A DNA stretch of 64,000 nucleotides from Phycisphaeraceae bacterium (GTDB lineage: Bacteria; Planctomycetota; Phycisphaerae; Phycisphaerales; UBA1924), in assembly GCA_020639235.1 (NCBI GenBank), contig JACKHC010000001.1:2480001-2544000 (forward strand), read 5' to 3'. The notes beneath the pieces were generated by a model. It had not been told where the DNA came from and did not search any database. It saw only the letters and a program-made list of their open reading frames with translations. The position numbers and the translations under genes were made by a program. Of the stretch, positions 15,293 through 24,172 are shown piece after piece; positions within the stretch are counted from its first letter, which is position 1; every line of letters starts with the position of its first letter.

Positions 15293-16354
15293 TCACTCTT
15301 CGGGGACTTCTGCGCTCTCGCCGCGCTCGGAGCGGATGGTGAAGCGGACGGTCGGGGCCGAGGGCTCGATCTTGAGGGCATCGGGCAGGGCGATCGGTGC
15401 GCCGTTGCGGAGGAGCGCGAACCCGACGGGCTTGCTCTCGATCCGCTTGTCGAGTTCGTCGCTGGATAGGTCGAGCACCGCGACGAGCCGGTCGCCGCTG
15501 GAAGCGGAGCGGAGGCGGTCCATGATCGCGTTGGGCCCGGTGACCTTCACGGTGAGGAGTTGATCCCCGGGATCGACATCGACGACCCAGTTTCCGACTT
15601 CGAGCGAGGGCGTGAGCGTCCACACCGGCGCGCTGAGCGTCTCGGTCCGCACGCCGGACTGGGTTGTGAATGTGAGCGTCGCGGTGCGGGTGAGCAGTTC
15701 GACATTCGGCTTGCCGCGCAGCGACTCGGGGAGCGCGAGCGTGACGGGGATGCTCTTGAGCCCGGCGTCGCCGAGGGCCGCGATCTGCTGGGCTGTCGGC
15801 TGCGCCACCACCAGCGCCGACGAAGGATTCTCGAGCAGCGGCTGGCCGTTGGCGCGCGGCATACGGACCCGCGCGCGCTCGGGCGCCGCGACGACCTCGC
15901 CCTGCACGAGCACGCCGGGGAGTTCGGCGTGGATCGTGAGCGGCACCACGATGAGTTCGCGGATCTCGATGGAGACGCGGCGGGGTGACACGGACTCGAT
16001 GGTGACGCCAGTGCCGCGGAGTTTCTCGCTCTGTTGCAGCACGTTCAGCAGATCGACCTGGTACTCCCCCACTTCCGTGGGCACGCCGGCGACACCGGGT
16101 AGGAGGTCGACGCGCGACTCGAGCGTGGAGCGCGCCGAGGCGAGGGAGGCGCGCGAGCCGCGGAGATCGAGGGTGACGGTGCCGTCCCAGTCCTTGGCGA
16201 CGACGAGCAGGCGGCCCTCGTCGGCGATTTCCAGGCCCGCGAAGGTCACGCGCGCGGGCACGGAGGTTGTGCCCAGACTCTCGGCCTCGGCGGCGAGCCA
16301 GATCATGACGGCGATGAGAGAGACCAGGATGAATCCCTGCACGCGTTCAGCCAC
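15293..16354 (-). CDS. cdaR: YbbR-domain protein (CdaR-like regulator of CdaA)
   Basis: 353 residues from GTG 16354, overlapping the cdaA stop by 8 nt. A frame extends to 16420, but it lies inside cdaA. One N-terminal membrane helix (GFILVSLIAVMIWLAAEAE) is followed by an extracytoplasmic part made of several YbbR-type beta repeats (LDLRGSRASL, VSIEIRELIVVPL, VTVKVTGPNAI). In Firmicutes CdaR, encoded next to cdaA, binds and modulates the diadenylate cyclase at the membrane. The same gene order and overlap support that role here. Confidence 0.8.
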   Translation of the reverse strand: MAERVQGFILVSLIAVMIWLAAEAESLGTTSVPARVTFAGLEIADEGRLLVVAKDWDGTVTLDLRGSRASLASARSTLESRVDLLPGVAGVPTEVGEYQVDLLNVLQQSEKLRGTGVTIESVSPRRVSIEIRELIVVPLTIHAELPGVLVQGEVVAAPERARVRMPRANGQPLLENPSSALVVAQPTAQQIAALGDAGLKSIPVTLALPESLRGKPNVELLTRTATLTFTTQSGVRTETLSAPVWTLTPSLEVGNWVVDVDPGDQLLTVKVTGPNAIMDRLRSASSGDRLVAVLDLSSDELDKRIESKPVGFALLRNGAPIALPDALKIEPSAPTVRFTIRSERGESAEVPEE

Positions 16355-17285
16355 CGCTCGCCTCCCGGATCGCCTCGTTGTCCTGCGTGTCGTCGGTGAG
16401 GGTGCCGCGTGCGGGCTCATCGGTGTCGGCGACGGCGGGCTTGGGCGTCTTTTTGTCTGGCGCGGGGCGCCCGGTCATGCGCTTGATGAGTTCCTGGCGG
16501 AGCGCTTCGGGCGTGAGCATGCGCTTGAACTCGCGTCCGTCGGTGATGGAGATTCCGCCGGTCTCCTCCGACACCACGATGACCAGCGCATCGGTGGAGC
16601 GCGCGAGCCCGACGGCGGCGCGGTGGCGCGTGCCCAGGTGCTTGCCGGGCATTTCGGCGGGTTCGGCGAGCGGGAACTGCACGGAGGCGGCGATGATCTT
16701 GTCGCCGCGCACGACGACGCCCATGTCGTGGAGCGGGCTGTTGGGCCAGAAGATCGCGTTGAGCAGGTGCGAGGAGATGTCGGCGTTGATCGAGCGGCCG
16801 GTCTCGATCATTTCACGGAGCGGCGCGCCGCGCTCCAGCGCGACGATCGCGCCGAACTTGTTCTTGCTCAGGAACTCGCAGGAGTTGACCAGCGAGTCCA
16901 CGACGGTGCGGACCTGCTCGGGCGTCGCGCGGAAGAACGACGCCTCGCCGAGGCGCAGCACCGCGCGCCGGATCTCGGGGGCGAACGTGATGAGGACGGC
17001 CAATGCCGCCAGGCCGAGGAGGCGGTTGTAGAGCACGGCGAGCCGGGCGAAGAGGTCGCCCTGTGCGAAGACGCGCACGGCGAGCGTCGCGAGGATGAAG
17101 ACCAGGAGCAGGCCCTTGACCGCGCCCGCGGCGCGCGTCCCGCGGATGAATCGGTACACCAGCCAGACGAGCACCCAGAGGACGACCAGCTCGATGACCA
17201 CCTGCCACCACGGGTACTCCGACAACCGCGCCAGGAGTTGCCTGAGCGGGTCCGCTATCCGGGTAAAAATCGAGCCGTCGGGCAC
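16347..17285 (-). CDS. cdaA: Membrane diadenylate cyclase CdaA (c-di-AMP synthase)
   Basis: 312 residues from GTG 17285, chosen for the GAAGGA 6 nt upstream; a TTG at 17318 is the alternative. Three membrane helices (about 25-95) precede the DisA_N domain (about 115-265). GTRHRAAVGL carries the RHR motif and VVSEETGGIS the downstream block. The conserved DGA motif is LHDMGVVV here: the Asp is kept but Gly-Ala is replaced by Met-Gly. CdaA condenses two ATP into c-di-AMP, a regulator of potassium and osmotic balance. A 50-residue polar tail follows. It is coupled to the YbbR gene. Confidence 0.92.
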   Translation of the reverse strand: MPDGSIFTRIADPLRQLLARLSEYPWWQVVIELVVLWVLVWLVYRFIRGTRAAGAVKGLLLVFILATLAVRVFAQGDLFARLAVLYNRLLGLAALAVLITFAPEIRRAVLRLGEASFFRATPEQVRTVVDSLVNSCEFLSKNKFGAIVALERGAPLREMIETGRSINADISSHLLNAIFWPNSPLHDMGVVVRGDKIIAASVQFPLAEPAEMPGKHLGTRHRAAVGLARSTDALVIVVSEETGGISITDGREFKRMLTPEALRQELIKRMTGRPAPDKKTPKPAVADTDEPARGTLTDDTQDNEAIREASGG

Positions 17286-17411
17286 GGTGTGTCCTTCGTG
17301 TGTCCCGGTGAGTGTCAACCAGCGCCGAACGAGTATATCGGCCGCTCACAACGCCGATCAGCACGAATGGCGCGGTGACGAACTGGGCCGGAGCCGTCAC
17401 AATGGCGGTCC

Positions 17412-18944
17412 ATGAACGACGGGACCGAGTCCAAACCCATCGTGCCGCGTAGCGTCGGGCTGTTACTTGGAATCATCTCGGCTTTGGTCGTCTGGTGGCT
17501 GGTTGCTGATCCCCGGGCCGGTGCGGCGGGCGCGGTGATGACGCTGATGGCCTGCTGGTGGCTGACGGAGGCGCTCCCGCTGGCGGCGACCTCGCTCGTC
17601 CCGCTGGTGTTATTCCCCGCCCTCGGCGTGCTCTCGACGAGGGACGCGGCCGCGCCCTACGCCGACCGTGTGATCTTCCTGTTCATGGGCGGCTTCATGC
17701 TTGCGGCGGCGATGCAGCGGTGCGGGCTGCACACGCGCATCGCCCTGCGGACCGTCCGCATCATCGGGCTGTCGCCGGCGCGGATCGTTGCGGGGTTCAT
17801 GGTCGCCACGGCGATCCTCTCGATGTGGGTCTCGAACACCGCCACCGCGATGATGATGTTGCCCATCGCCACGAGCATCATTGCCGTATTCCACGAGCGC
17901 GACGAGCAACTCGCCAAGCCGCTGGGCACCTGCCTGATGCTCGGGATCGCCTACGCCGCCACGATCGGCGGCGTCGCGACGCCGATCGGCACGCCGCCGA
18001 ATGCGTTCCTGATGGCGCACCTCGCGGCCACCTTTGACAAGAAGATTTCGTTTCTCGACTGGATGGGCGTCGGCTTGCCCGTCACGATCGTCTTCCTGCC
18101 GATCACATGGCTGCTGCTCACACGATTCCTGTTCCCCATCGGGAGCGCCGCGACTGCCGATGCGCGCCGGACGATCGACGACCGCCTCGGTGCACTGGGC
18201 CCGATGAAGCGCGCCGAGTGGATCGTCTTTGCTGTTTTCTGCTGCACCGTCACCCTCTGGGTCGGGCGCGGGCTGCTTGAAGACCTCGTGTTCTCGGAGT
18301 TCTCCACGAAGGGCGATCCGGACCGAACACGCTTCTGGGCGTGGCTCATCTGCCACGACATCGACGACGCATCGATCGCCATCGCCGCGGCGCTCGCGCT
18401 ATTCATCGCGCCGGCGGCGCCGGGGCGCGCGGTGCTGGAATGGAAGGACGCCAGACACATCCCGTGGGGCGTCTTGTTGCTGTTCGGCGGCGGGCTGAGT
18501 CTGGCCAAGGGCGCCGAGGTCTCGGGTGTGAGCCGCCTCATCGGCGATCAGGCGCATTTTCTGGCCGGTCTCCCGCTGCCGGTGACCGTTGTGATCATCG
18601 CCGCCGCCCTGATCGCGCTCTCGGAACTCACCTCCAACACAGCCACCGCCAACATCTTCTATCCCATCCTCAGTGCCGCGGCGGTGGTCGGTCTGGGCGT
18701 CGATCCCCTGCTGCTGCTCGTGCCGGCGTGCCTGGGCGTGTCGCTCGCCTTCATGATGCCCGTCGGCACGCCTCCGAATGCCATCGCGTACTCCACGGGG
18801 CTCGTCTCGATGCGGCAGATGATCCGCGCGGGGTTCTTTCTCAACCTGATCTCCATCGTGCTGTGCTCCCTGGCCACCTACACCGTTGCGATCTGGGCGC
18901 TGGGGCTGCAGACCTCGGGGCTGCCCGACTGGGCGTCGCCCTGA
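17412..18944 (+). CDS. SLC13/DASS family anion (dicarboxylate?) transporter
   Basis: 510 residues with 11-13 predicted membrane segments. Both halves carry the paired family motifs: SNTATAMM with TPIGTPPNA in the first and SNTATANI with MPVGTPPNA in the second. These form the sodium and substrate sites of the divalent anion:sodium symporter family, which imports C4-dicarboxylates, citrate or sulfate. The substrate cannot be told from sequence by eye. No ribosome binding site is visible; a weak CACAAT lies 8 nt before the ATG. Confidence 0.9.
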   Translation: MNDGTESKPIVPRSVGLLLGIISALVVWWLVADPRAGAAGAVMTLMACWWLTEALPLAATSLVPLVLFPALGVLSTRDAAAPYADRVIFLFMGGFMLAAAMQRCGLHTRIALRTVRIIGLSPARIVAGFMVATAILSMWVSNTATAMMMLPIATSIIAVFHERDEQLAKPLGTCLMLGIAYAATIGGVATPIGTPPNAFLMAHLAATFDKKISFLDWMGVGLPVTIVFLPITWLLLTRFLFPIGSAATADARRTIDDRLGALGPMKRAEWIVFAVFCCTVTLWVGRGLLEDLVFSEFSTKGDPDRTRFWAWLICHDIDDASIAIAAALALFIAPAAPGRAVLEWKDARHIPWGVLLLFGGGLSLAKGAEVSGVSRLIGDQAHFLAGLPLPVTVVIIAAALIALSELTSNTATANIFYPILSAAAVVGLGVDPLLLLVPACLGVSLAFMMPVGTPPNAIAYSTGLVSMRQMIRAGFFLNLISIVLCSLATYTVAIWALGLQTSGLPDWASP

Positions 18945-18949
18945 GCGCG

Positions 18950-18955
18950 TACACT
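18950..18955 (+). promoter_or_regulatory. Possible -10 for leaderless nfu-mutY
   Basis: TACACT ends 7 nt before ATG 18963 with no ribosome binding site between. Confidence 0.4.
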
Positions 18956-18962
18956 CTCGCGC

Positions 18963-19229
18963 ATGCCGTACCGAGTGATGCGATACGAAGAGACGCCCAA
19001 CCCCAATGCGCTGAAGTGCATTCTCGATCGCGCGATTTCGGAGCACCCGAAGTCGTTCCGGTCGCGCGACGCGGCGGCGGGTGATGCGCTGGCCGAGGCG
19101 CTGTTCGGGGTTGAGGGTGTTGCGGTGCTCCTTATGAATGGCGACTGGATGACCATCAACAAGGCGCCCGCCGCCGGTTGGAAGTCTGTGAAGTCCGGCG
19201 TGGAGCGTGTGCTCTCGCAAGCGCCATGA
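18963..19229 (+). CDS. Nfu/NifU N-terminal domain protein
   Basis: 88 residues consisting only of the Nfu_N domain: YEETPNPNALKCILDR at the start and FGVEGVAVLLMNGDWMTINK in the middle. In Nfu proteins this domain precedes a CxxC iron-sulfur scaffold domain, which is absent here, so this stand-alone form cannot hold a cluster by itself. Its stop overlaps the mutY start (ATGA), and MutY is an iron-sulfur enzyme, so a helper role in cluster delivery is a reasonable guess. Confidence 0.85.
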   Translation: MPYRVMRYEETPNPNALKCILDRAISEHPKSFRSRDAAAGDALAEALFGVEGVAVLLMNGDWMTINKAPAAGWKSVKSGVERVLSQAP

Positions 19230-20299
19230 CCATCTCGCGCGACCGAGCCCGACGCATCTCCTCCCGTATCGAGTCGTGGTTTGCGCGGAACGCCCGCGCG
19301 TTCCCGTGGCGGCCGACGGGCGATGGGGCGCGGGACGCGTATGTGTCGCTCGTGAGCGAGATCATGCTGCAGCAGACCCAGGCGGCCCGCGTCGCGGAGC
19401 GATTGCCGGTCTTTCTCGGACGATTCCCCGATGTTTCTTCGCTCGCCGGCGCGAGCGAGGACGAGGTGCTGCACGCTTGGCAGGGGCTCGGGTATTACAG
19501 GCGGGCGCGGTCGTTGCACGGTGCGGCGTCGATGATCGAGGCGGAGTTTGATGGCGTCGTGCCGCGCGATGTGGCGTCATTGCGTTCGTTGCCGGGTGTG
19601 GGCGCGTACACGGCCGGCGCGATCGCGAGCATGGCGTACGGGGTGCGCGAGGCGTGCGTGGACGGGAACATTCAGCGGGTCATCATGCGCACGGAGGGTA
19701 TCGATCTGGAGCCCGATGCGCCCGAGACGAGGCGTCGGGTGTGGGATATTGCGCGCTCACTGGTCGGGAGCAGCGTGTCACCGGGCGCGCTGAATGAAGG
19801 ACTGATGGAGCTCGGTGCGGTTGTTTGCACGCCGCCCCCCCACTCGCCGAGTTGCGGGGTTTGTCCGCTGGCGAGGTTGTGCATTGCGAGGCGCGAGGGT
19901 CGGCAGCAGGAGATTCCGAGGCCCAAGTCGCGCTCGCGCCAGCGCGTGATTTTCCACGACTCGGTGGTCGTCGCCCATCCGCGGCTGGGGCTGCGCGTCG
20001 AGCAGCGGCCCGACGCGGGGCTTTGGCGGAAGATGTGGCAGCCCATCACCCACGAGGGCGAGTCGGAGGCGACGGCGGAGGCGGTGCTGGCGTGGTCGGG
20101 GGTGAAGTCCGTTGAAGAACGCGGAAGTTTCGAGCACCAGACGACGCATCGGGTTGTGAAAGTGCGCATATGGAGCGGTTCTGGCGTGGGGCGCGGCACG
20201 CCGGGCGAGTGGGCGGATCGGGGGCGGCTGGGTGAACTGGCGATGTCCAACGCGGCGCGGCGGGTGATCGCGCATAGTGGAGAATTGACAATCGGCTGA
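19226..20299 (+). CDS. mutY: A/G-specific adenine glycosylase
   Basis: 357 residues from ATG 19226. The HhH-GPD core has EIMLQQTQ with the catalytic Glu, WQGLGYYRRAR, LPGVGAYTAGA (hairpin) and VDGNIQRV with the catalytic Asp. The iron-sulfur loop is C-x8-C-x2-C-x5-C (CTPPPHSPSC...CPLARLC); the canonical first spacing is 6, so two residues are added. The C-terminal NUDIX-like domain recognising 8-oxoguanine is present but short (FEHQTTHRVVKVR). MutY removes adenine mispaired with 8-oxoG. It is translationally coupled to the Nfu_N gene. Confidence 0.95.
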   Translation: MTISRDRARRISSRIESWFARNARAFPWRPTGDGARDAYVSLVSEIMLQQTQAARVAERLPVFLGRFPDVSSLAGASEDEVLHAWQGLGYYRRARSLHGAASMIEAEFDGVVPRDVASLRSLPGVGAYTAGAIASMAYGVREACVDGNIQRVIMRTEGIDLEPDAPETRRRVWDIARSLVGSSVSPGALNEGLMELGAVVCTPPPHSPSCGVCPLARLCIARREGRQQEIPRPKSRSRQRVIFHDSVVVAHPRLGLRVEQRPDAGLWRKMWQPITHEGESEATAEAVLAWSGVKSVEERGSFEHQTTHRVVKVRIWSGSGVGRGTPGEWADRGRLGELAMSNAARRVIAHSGELTIG

Positions 20300-20323
20300 C
20301 TCGCCGCGATTGGTGCGAGGGGA

Positions 20324-20329
20324 TACAGT
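20324..20329 (+). promoter_or_regulatory. Possible -10 of the alcohol dehydrogenase gene
   Basis: TACAGT about 34 nt before ATG 20364; the predicted message would include the GAGGAA ribosome binding site. No clear -35. Confidence 0.3.
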
Positions 20330-20363
20330 CGGCCTCCCGTCTGGAACACAAAGTGAGGAACCG

Positions 20364-21413
20364 ATGAAGACCACCCGAGCGTACGCTTCGCAGTCCCGTG
20401 GCAAGACCCCGGCGCCGTGGCAATATGAGGCGCGCGAGCCGCGTGCGGATGATGTGGAGATCGAGATCCTCTATTGCGGCATCTGCCACACGGATATTCA
20501 CTTTGTTGATGACGACTGGGGGATGACGCAATACCCGGTCGTGCCGGGGCACGAGATCGTCGGGCGCGTGCTGTCCGTCGGGTCTGAGGTGAAGCGGTTT
20601 AAGAAGGGGGACATCGTGGGCGTGGGGTGCCTGGTGGACTCGTGCCGGGAGTGCGCGTGCTGCGAGAAGGGTCTGGAGCAGTACTGCGCTTCGACGGTGT
20701 TCACCTACAACGGGGTTGATCGCCACGATGGGCGGCCGACTTACGGCGGGTACTCGGAGCGGATGGTGGTGTCGGATCGGTTTGTCCTGAGGATTCCCGG
20801 CGGGCTGGACCCGGCGGCCTCGGCGCCGCTGCTATGCGCGGGCATCACGACGTACTCGCCCCTCAAGTTTGCGGGCGTGAAGCGCGGCGAGCGCGTGGGC
20901 GTCGTCGGGATGGGCGGGCTCGGGCACATGGGGATCAAGTTCGCCAAGGCGCTGGGCGCGGAGGTGACGCTGTTTACACGGTCGGAGTCGAAAGTCGCGG
21001 AGGCGAAGCGGAACGGCGCGGACCATGTGGTGATCAGCACCGACGAGGGGCAGATGGAGCGGGCGGCGGGGTCGTTGAACTACATCCTCGACACGGTGCC
21101 GAACGAGCACGACTTCAATCCGTACATCAACTGCCTGGCGGTGGACGGGAAGTACCTGCTTGTCGGGCAGTTGACGCCGATCAACCCGCCGATTCAGGCG
21201 ATCTCGCTGATCATGGGGCGGCGGTCGCTCATGGGTTCGGTGATCGGCGGGCTTCCGGAGACGCAGGAGATGCTCGATTTCTGCGCCGAGCACGGCATCG
21301 TGTGCGACATCGAGATGCTGGATATCCGAGACATCGGCAAAGCGTACGAGCGGATCAAGCGGAGCGATGTGCGGTACCGATTCGTGATCGACATGGCGAC
21401 GATTCGGGCGTGA
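20364..21413 (+). CDS. Zinc-dependent alcohol dehydrogenase (YahK/AdhC type)
   Basis: 349 residues from ATG 20364 (GAGGAA 5-6 nt upstream). Catalytic zinc ligands: CGICHTDIH and PGHE. The structural zinc site is CRECACCEKGLEQYC (C-x2-C-x2-C-x7-C). The Rossmann motif is GMGGLGHMGIKFAKALG. This is the cinnamyl-alcohol-dehydrogenase/YahK group of NADPH-dependent aldehyde reductases with broad specificity. It stands alone, followed 69 nt later by a VOC protein. Confidence 0.92.
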   Translation: MKTTRAYASQSRGKTPAPWQYEAREPRADDVEIEILYCGICHTDIHFVDDDWGMTQYPVVPGHEIVGRVLSVGSEVKRFKKGDIVGVGCLVDSCRECACCEKGLEQYCASTVFTYNGVDRHDGRPTYGGYSERMVVSDRFVLRIPGGLDPAASAPLLCAGITTYSPLKFAGVKRGERVGVVGMGGLGHMGIKFAKALGAEVTLFTRSESKVAEAKRNGADHVVISTDEGQMERAAGSLNYILDTVPNEHDFNPYINCLAVDGKYLLVGQLTPINPPIQAISLIMGRRSLMGSVIGGLPETQEMLDFCAEHGIVCDIEMLDIRDIGKAYERIKRSDVRYRFVIDMATIRA

Positions 21414-21482
21414 TGCCGGCGGGACTTTGTTGAATGGAGTCGGAGCGGTGCGTTTCTGTGGGGCGGAAGGCATGGAGCGAAC

Positions 21483-21965
21483 ATGGTGAGCATCAAAACC
21501 TTTCTGACATTCAATGATCGGGCCGAGGAAGCGGCGAGGTTCTATACCTCCGTGTTTCCCAACTCAGCGATCACGCGGATCGCGCGGTATCCCGATCTGG
21601 GGCCGGAGTCGCCCTTCAAGACCGGGGGCGTGATGACGGTTGAGTTCACGCTCGATGGGCGGGAGTTCTGCGCCTTGAACGGCGGGCCGCAGTTCTCGTT
21701 CAATCAAGGAATCTCGATCAATGTGATCTGCGACACGCAGGCGGAGGTTGATGAGTATTGGGGGAAGTTCGTTGCGGCGGGCGGCAAGCCCGTGGCGTGC
21801 GGCTGGATCACGGATCATTTCGGGGTGTCTTGGCAGATCGACCCGAGGGTGCTGATTGACTTGGTTTCGGGTTCTGACCCTGTGAAGGCGGGGGAGGCGA
21901 TGCGGGCGATGATGGGGATGGTGAAGATCGAGAGCGGGCCGCTGGAGGCGATCGCGGGCGGGTGA
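21483..21965 (+). CDS. VOC-fold protein (PhnB/YjdN type)
   Basis: 160 residues. FLTFNDRAEEAARFYTSVFPNS is the typical opening of the PhnB-like '3-demethylubiquinone methyltransferase-like' VOC family. FALNGGPQF-like and CGWITDHFGVSWQIDP blocks follow, as in that family. Members bind metal or small ligands; no enzymatic role can be assigned. GGAG lies 7 nt before the ATG. Confidence 0.9.
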   Translation: MVSIKTFLTFNDRAEEAARFYTSVFPNSAITRIARYPDLGPESPFKTGGVMTVEFTLDGREFCALNGGPQFSFNQGISINVICDTQAEVDEYWGKFVAAGGKPVACGWITDHFGVSWQIDPRVLIDLVSGSDPVKAGEAMRAMMGMVKIESGPLEAIAGG

Positions 21966-22015
21966 GAGCGGCTCTGATGCCGGGGGGCGCGGGGGTTCGG
22001 TGGGGCGGTTCATGC

Positions 22016-22044
22016 TTGGAATGCATCGGCGGGGGCTGTATGCT
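22016..22044 (+). promoter_or_regulatory. Probable rpsA promoter
   Basis: TTGGAA (22016-22021) and TATGCT (22039-22044) are separated by exactly 17 nt. The predicted leader is about 180 nt and GC-rich, and ends in AAGGGA 5 nt before the rpsA ATG. No gene lies in the 265-nt gap. Confidence 0.5.
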
Positions 22045-22230
22045 TATCGGTTCGCCCCCGGTCGGCCGGGGGTGGCGGCGAGATTCGGGTGGTGGCCCGG
22101 CGCTGCAACACAACGAAGATTTTCAACCCCGCCCCGTCCCGGGCGGGATCGACCGGATGTGCGGCGCGATGATCGCCGGTGCCGGTCGGGGCGCTTCGCC
22201 GACTGTGGCGCACGGGACGAAGGGAAATCA

Positions 22231-23985
22231 ATGATTGACGAAATGCTGATTCAGTCTCTGGGTATCGGTGACGACGATGCCACCGCGATGATCAATGCTG
22301 CGTTCGGCGCCGAGGTCGCTGAGGGCAACATGGATCACCTGATCGAGGAGCAGGGCGCCGACTTGACGCCGGACCAGATCCTCACGGGCAAGATCATCGG
22401 GATGGCGGGTAACGATGTCGTCGTCGATGTCGGGCTCAAGAGCGAGGGGCTGATCGACAAGGGCGAGTTCGATGACCCGGCGGACATCCGTCCGGGCGCG
22501 ACTGTTCAGGTGCTGCTCGAGACGCTCGAGGGCAAGGACGGGACGATTCAGCTCTCCAAGCGCAAGGCCGACCGCATCATCGCGTGGCAGCGCATCATGG
22601 AGACGACGAAGGAAGGCGACATCGTCGAGGGTCGCGTGGTCCGCAAGATCAAGGGCGGTCTGCTGGTTGACATCGGCGTGCTGGTGTTCCTGCCGGCGTC
22701 GCAGGTTGATATCCGTCGTCCGGGCGATGTGGGCGACTTTGTCGGGCGCACGGTCCGGGCGGAGATTCTCAAGATCGACCGGGAGCGCCGGAACATCGTG
22801 ATCTCACGGCGGAAGCTGGTGGAGCACGAGCGTGAGGCGGCCAAGAAGCGTCTGCTGGGCCAGGTGAACGAGGGCGATGTCGTCAAGGGCGTTGTGAAGA
22901 ACATCGCGGACTTCGGCGCGTTCATCGATCTGGGCGGCATCGACGGCCTGCTGCACATCACGGATATGTCGTGGGGGCGCGTGAATCACCCGTCGGAGAT
23001 GCTCAACATCGGCCAGACGATCGAGGTGAAGATTCTCAACATCGACCACGAGCGTGAGAAGATCGCGCTGGGCCTGAAGCAGCGCGAGGCGTCGCCCTGG
23101 GAGGAGATCGAGAAGAAGTACCCGGTCAACAGCCGCATCAAGGGCGAGGTTGTCAACCTGATGTCCTACGGCGCGTTCGTGCGTCTGGAGGACGGCATCG
23201 AGGGTCTGGTGCACATCTCCGAGATGTCGTGGACCCGCCGGATCAATCACCCGTCGGAACTGGTAAAGGTTGGCGACGAGGTCGAGGTTGTTGTTCTTGA
23301 CATCAACAAGGACAAGCAGGAGATCTCGCTCGGCATGAAGCAGATCGAGGTCAACCCGTGGGAGCTGGTCGCGGAGAAGTACCCGCCCGGGACGATCATC
23401 GAGGGCTCGGTGCGGAATCTTGCGAACTACGGCGCGTTCATCGAGATCGAGCCGGGCATCGACGGGCTTCTGCACGTGTCGGACATCTCGTGGACGAAGA
23501 AGATCGCGCACCCGAACGAGGTGTACAAGAAGGGCGATGTCGTCAAGTGCGTGGTGGTCGATGTGGACCAGGAGAAGCAGCGTGTCGCGCTGGGCGTGAA
23601 GCAGCTCAGCGAGGACCCGTGGGTCGAGGCGATCCCCGGCGCGTATCGCCCCGGCATGGTCGTCCGCGGCGTGGTCACGAAGATCACGAACTTCGGCGTG
23701 TTCGTGGAGCTCGAGGACGACCTCGAGGGCCTGCTGCACATCTCGGAACTGGCGGACCACAAGGTCGAGAACCCGCACGACGTGGTGAAGGCCGGCCAGG
23801 AACTGGATGTGAAGATCCTGCGTGTGGACGTGAGCGATCGGAAGATCGGCTTGTCGCTCAAGCGTGCCCAGTGGGGCTCGGTTGACGAGGAGCGTCACGA
23901 GCGCGAGCAGGGTCGGACGGGCGCTCCGACGCAGGGCGGCATGGGCGACCATGGCGCGATGGGTTCGGACAAGATCCAGCTCTGA
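22231..23985 (+). CDS. rpsA: 30S ribosomal protein S1
   Basis: 584 residues. An open frame extends to 22000, but ATG 22231 has AAGGGA upstream and starts the acidic N-terminus. Six S1 domains follow. The first two are divergent (GKIIGMAGNDVVVDVG; GRVVRKIKGGLLVDIG) and serve as ribosome anchor. The other four are close to consensus (e.g. KNIADFGAFIDLGGIDGLLHITDMSW), with WE/NPW boundaries, and bind mRNA. The full six-domain form suggests classical mRNA recruitment even though many neighbours appear leaderless. The gene has its own promoter and terminator. Confidence 0.96.
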   Translation: MIDEMLIQSLGIGDDDATAMINAAFGAEVAEGNMDHLIEEQGADLTPDQILTGKIIGMAGNDVVVDVGLKSEGLIDKGEFDDPADIRPGATVQVLLETLEGKDGTIQLSKRKADRIIAWQRIMETTKEGDIVEGRVVRKIKGGLLVDIGVLVFLPASQVDIRRPGDVGDFVGRTVRAEILKIDRERRNIVISRRKLVEHEREAAKKRLLGQVNEGDVVKGVVKNIADFGAFIDLGGIDGLLHITDMSWGRVNHPSEMLNIGQTIEVKILNIDHEREKIALGLKQREASPWEEIEKKYPVNSRIKGEVVNLMSYGAFVRLEDGIEGLVHISEMSWTRRINHPSELVKVGDEVEVVVLDINKDKQEISLGMKQIEVNPWELVAEKYPPGTIIEGSVRNLANYGAFIEIEPGIDGLLHVSDISWTKKIAHPNEVYKKGDVVKCVVVDVDQEKQRVALGVKQLSEDPWVEAIPGAYRPGMVVRGVVTKITNFGVFVELEDDLEGLLHISELADHKVENPHDVVKAGQELDVKILRVDVSDRKIGLSLKRAQWGSVDEERHEREQGRTGAPTQGGMGDHGAMGSDKIQL

Positions 23986-24014
23986 TCGTTCGTCTACCTG
24001 ACGGAAAAACACAC

Positions 24015-24048
24015 AAGGCCCGGTCGTGCAAGCGATCGGGCCTTTATC
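24015..24048 (+). terminator. Intrinsic terminator of rpsA
   Basis: A 12-bp stem AAGGCCCGGTCG/CGATCGGGCCTT (with G-T pairs) and a six-base loop begins 30 nt after the rpsA stop. The T tract is short and interrupted (TTTATCATT). Confidence 0.75.
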
Positions 24049-24172
24049 ATTCCGTGAGACAATGGTGTGGTGGGCGCGCGGACGCGCTGATGACGGGTTC
24101 TGCTCCTACCCTGTTGCTCGCCGCGGCTTTGGTGCTCAGCACATCGCCAGGAAGGTCAGGAGGGTGAGGACC

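Noticed and set aside
15612..17378. 588-codon plus-strand frame
   Set aside because: Antisense of cdaR and cdaA.
19826..19870. Frameshift in mutY explaining the longer iron-sulfur loop
   Set aside because: The frame is intact on both sides and all four Cys are in frame; a two-codon insertion is simpler, though the C run should be checked.
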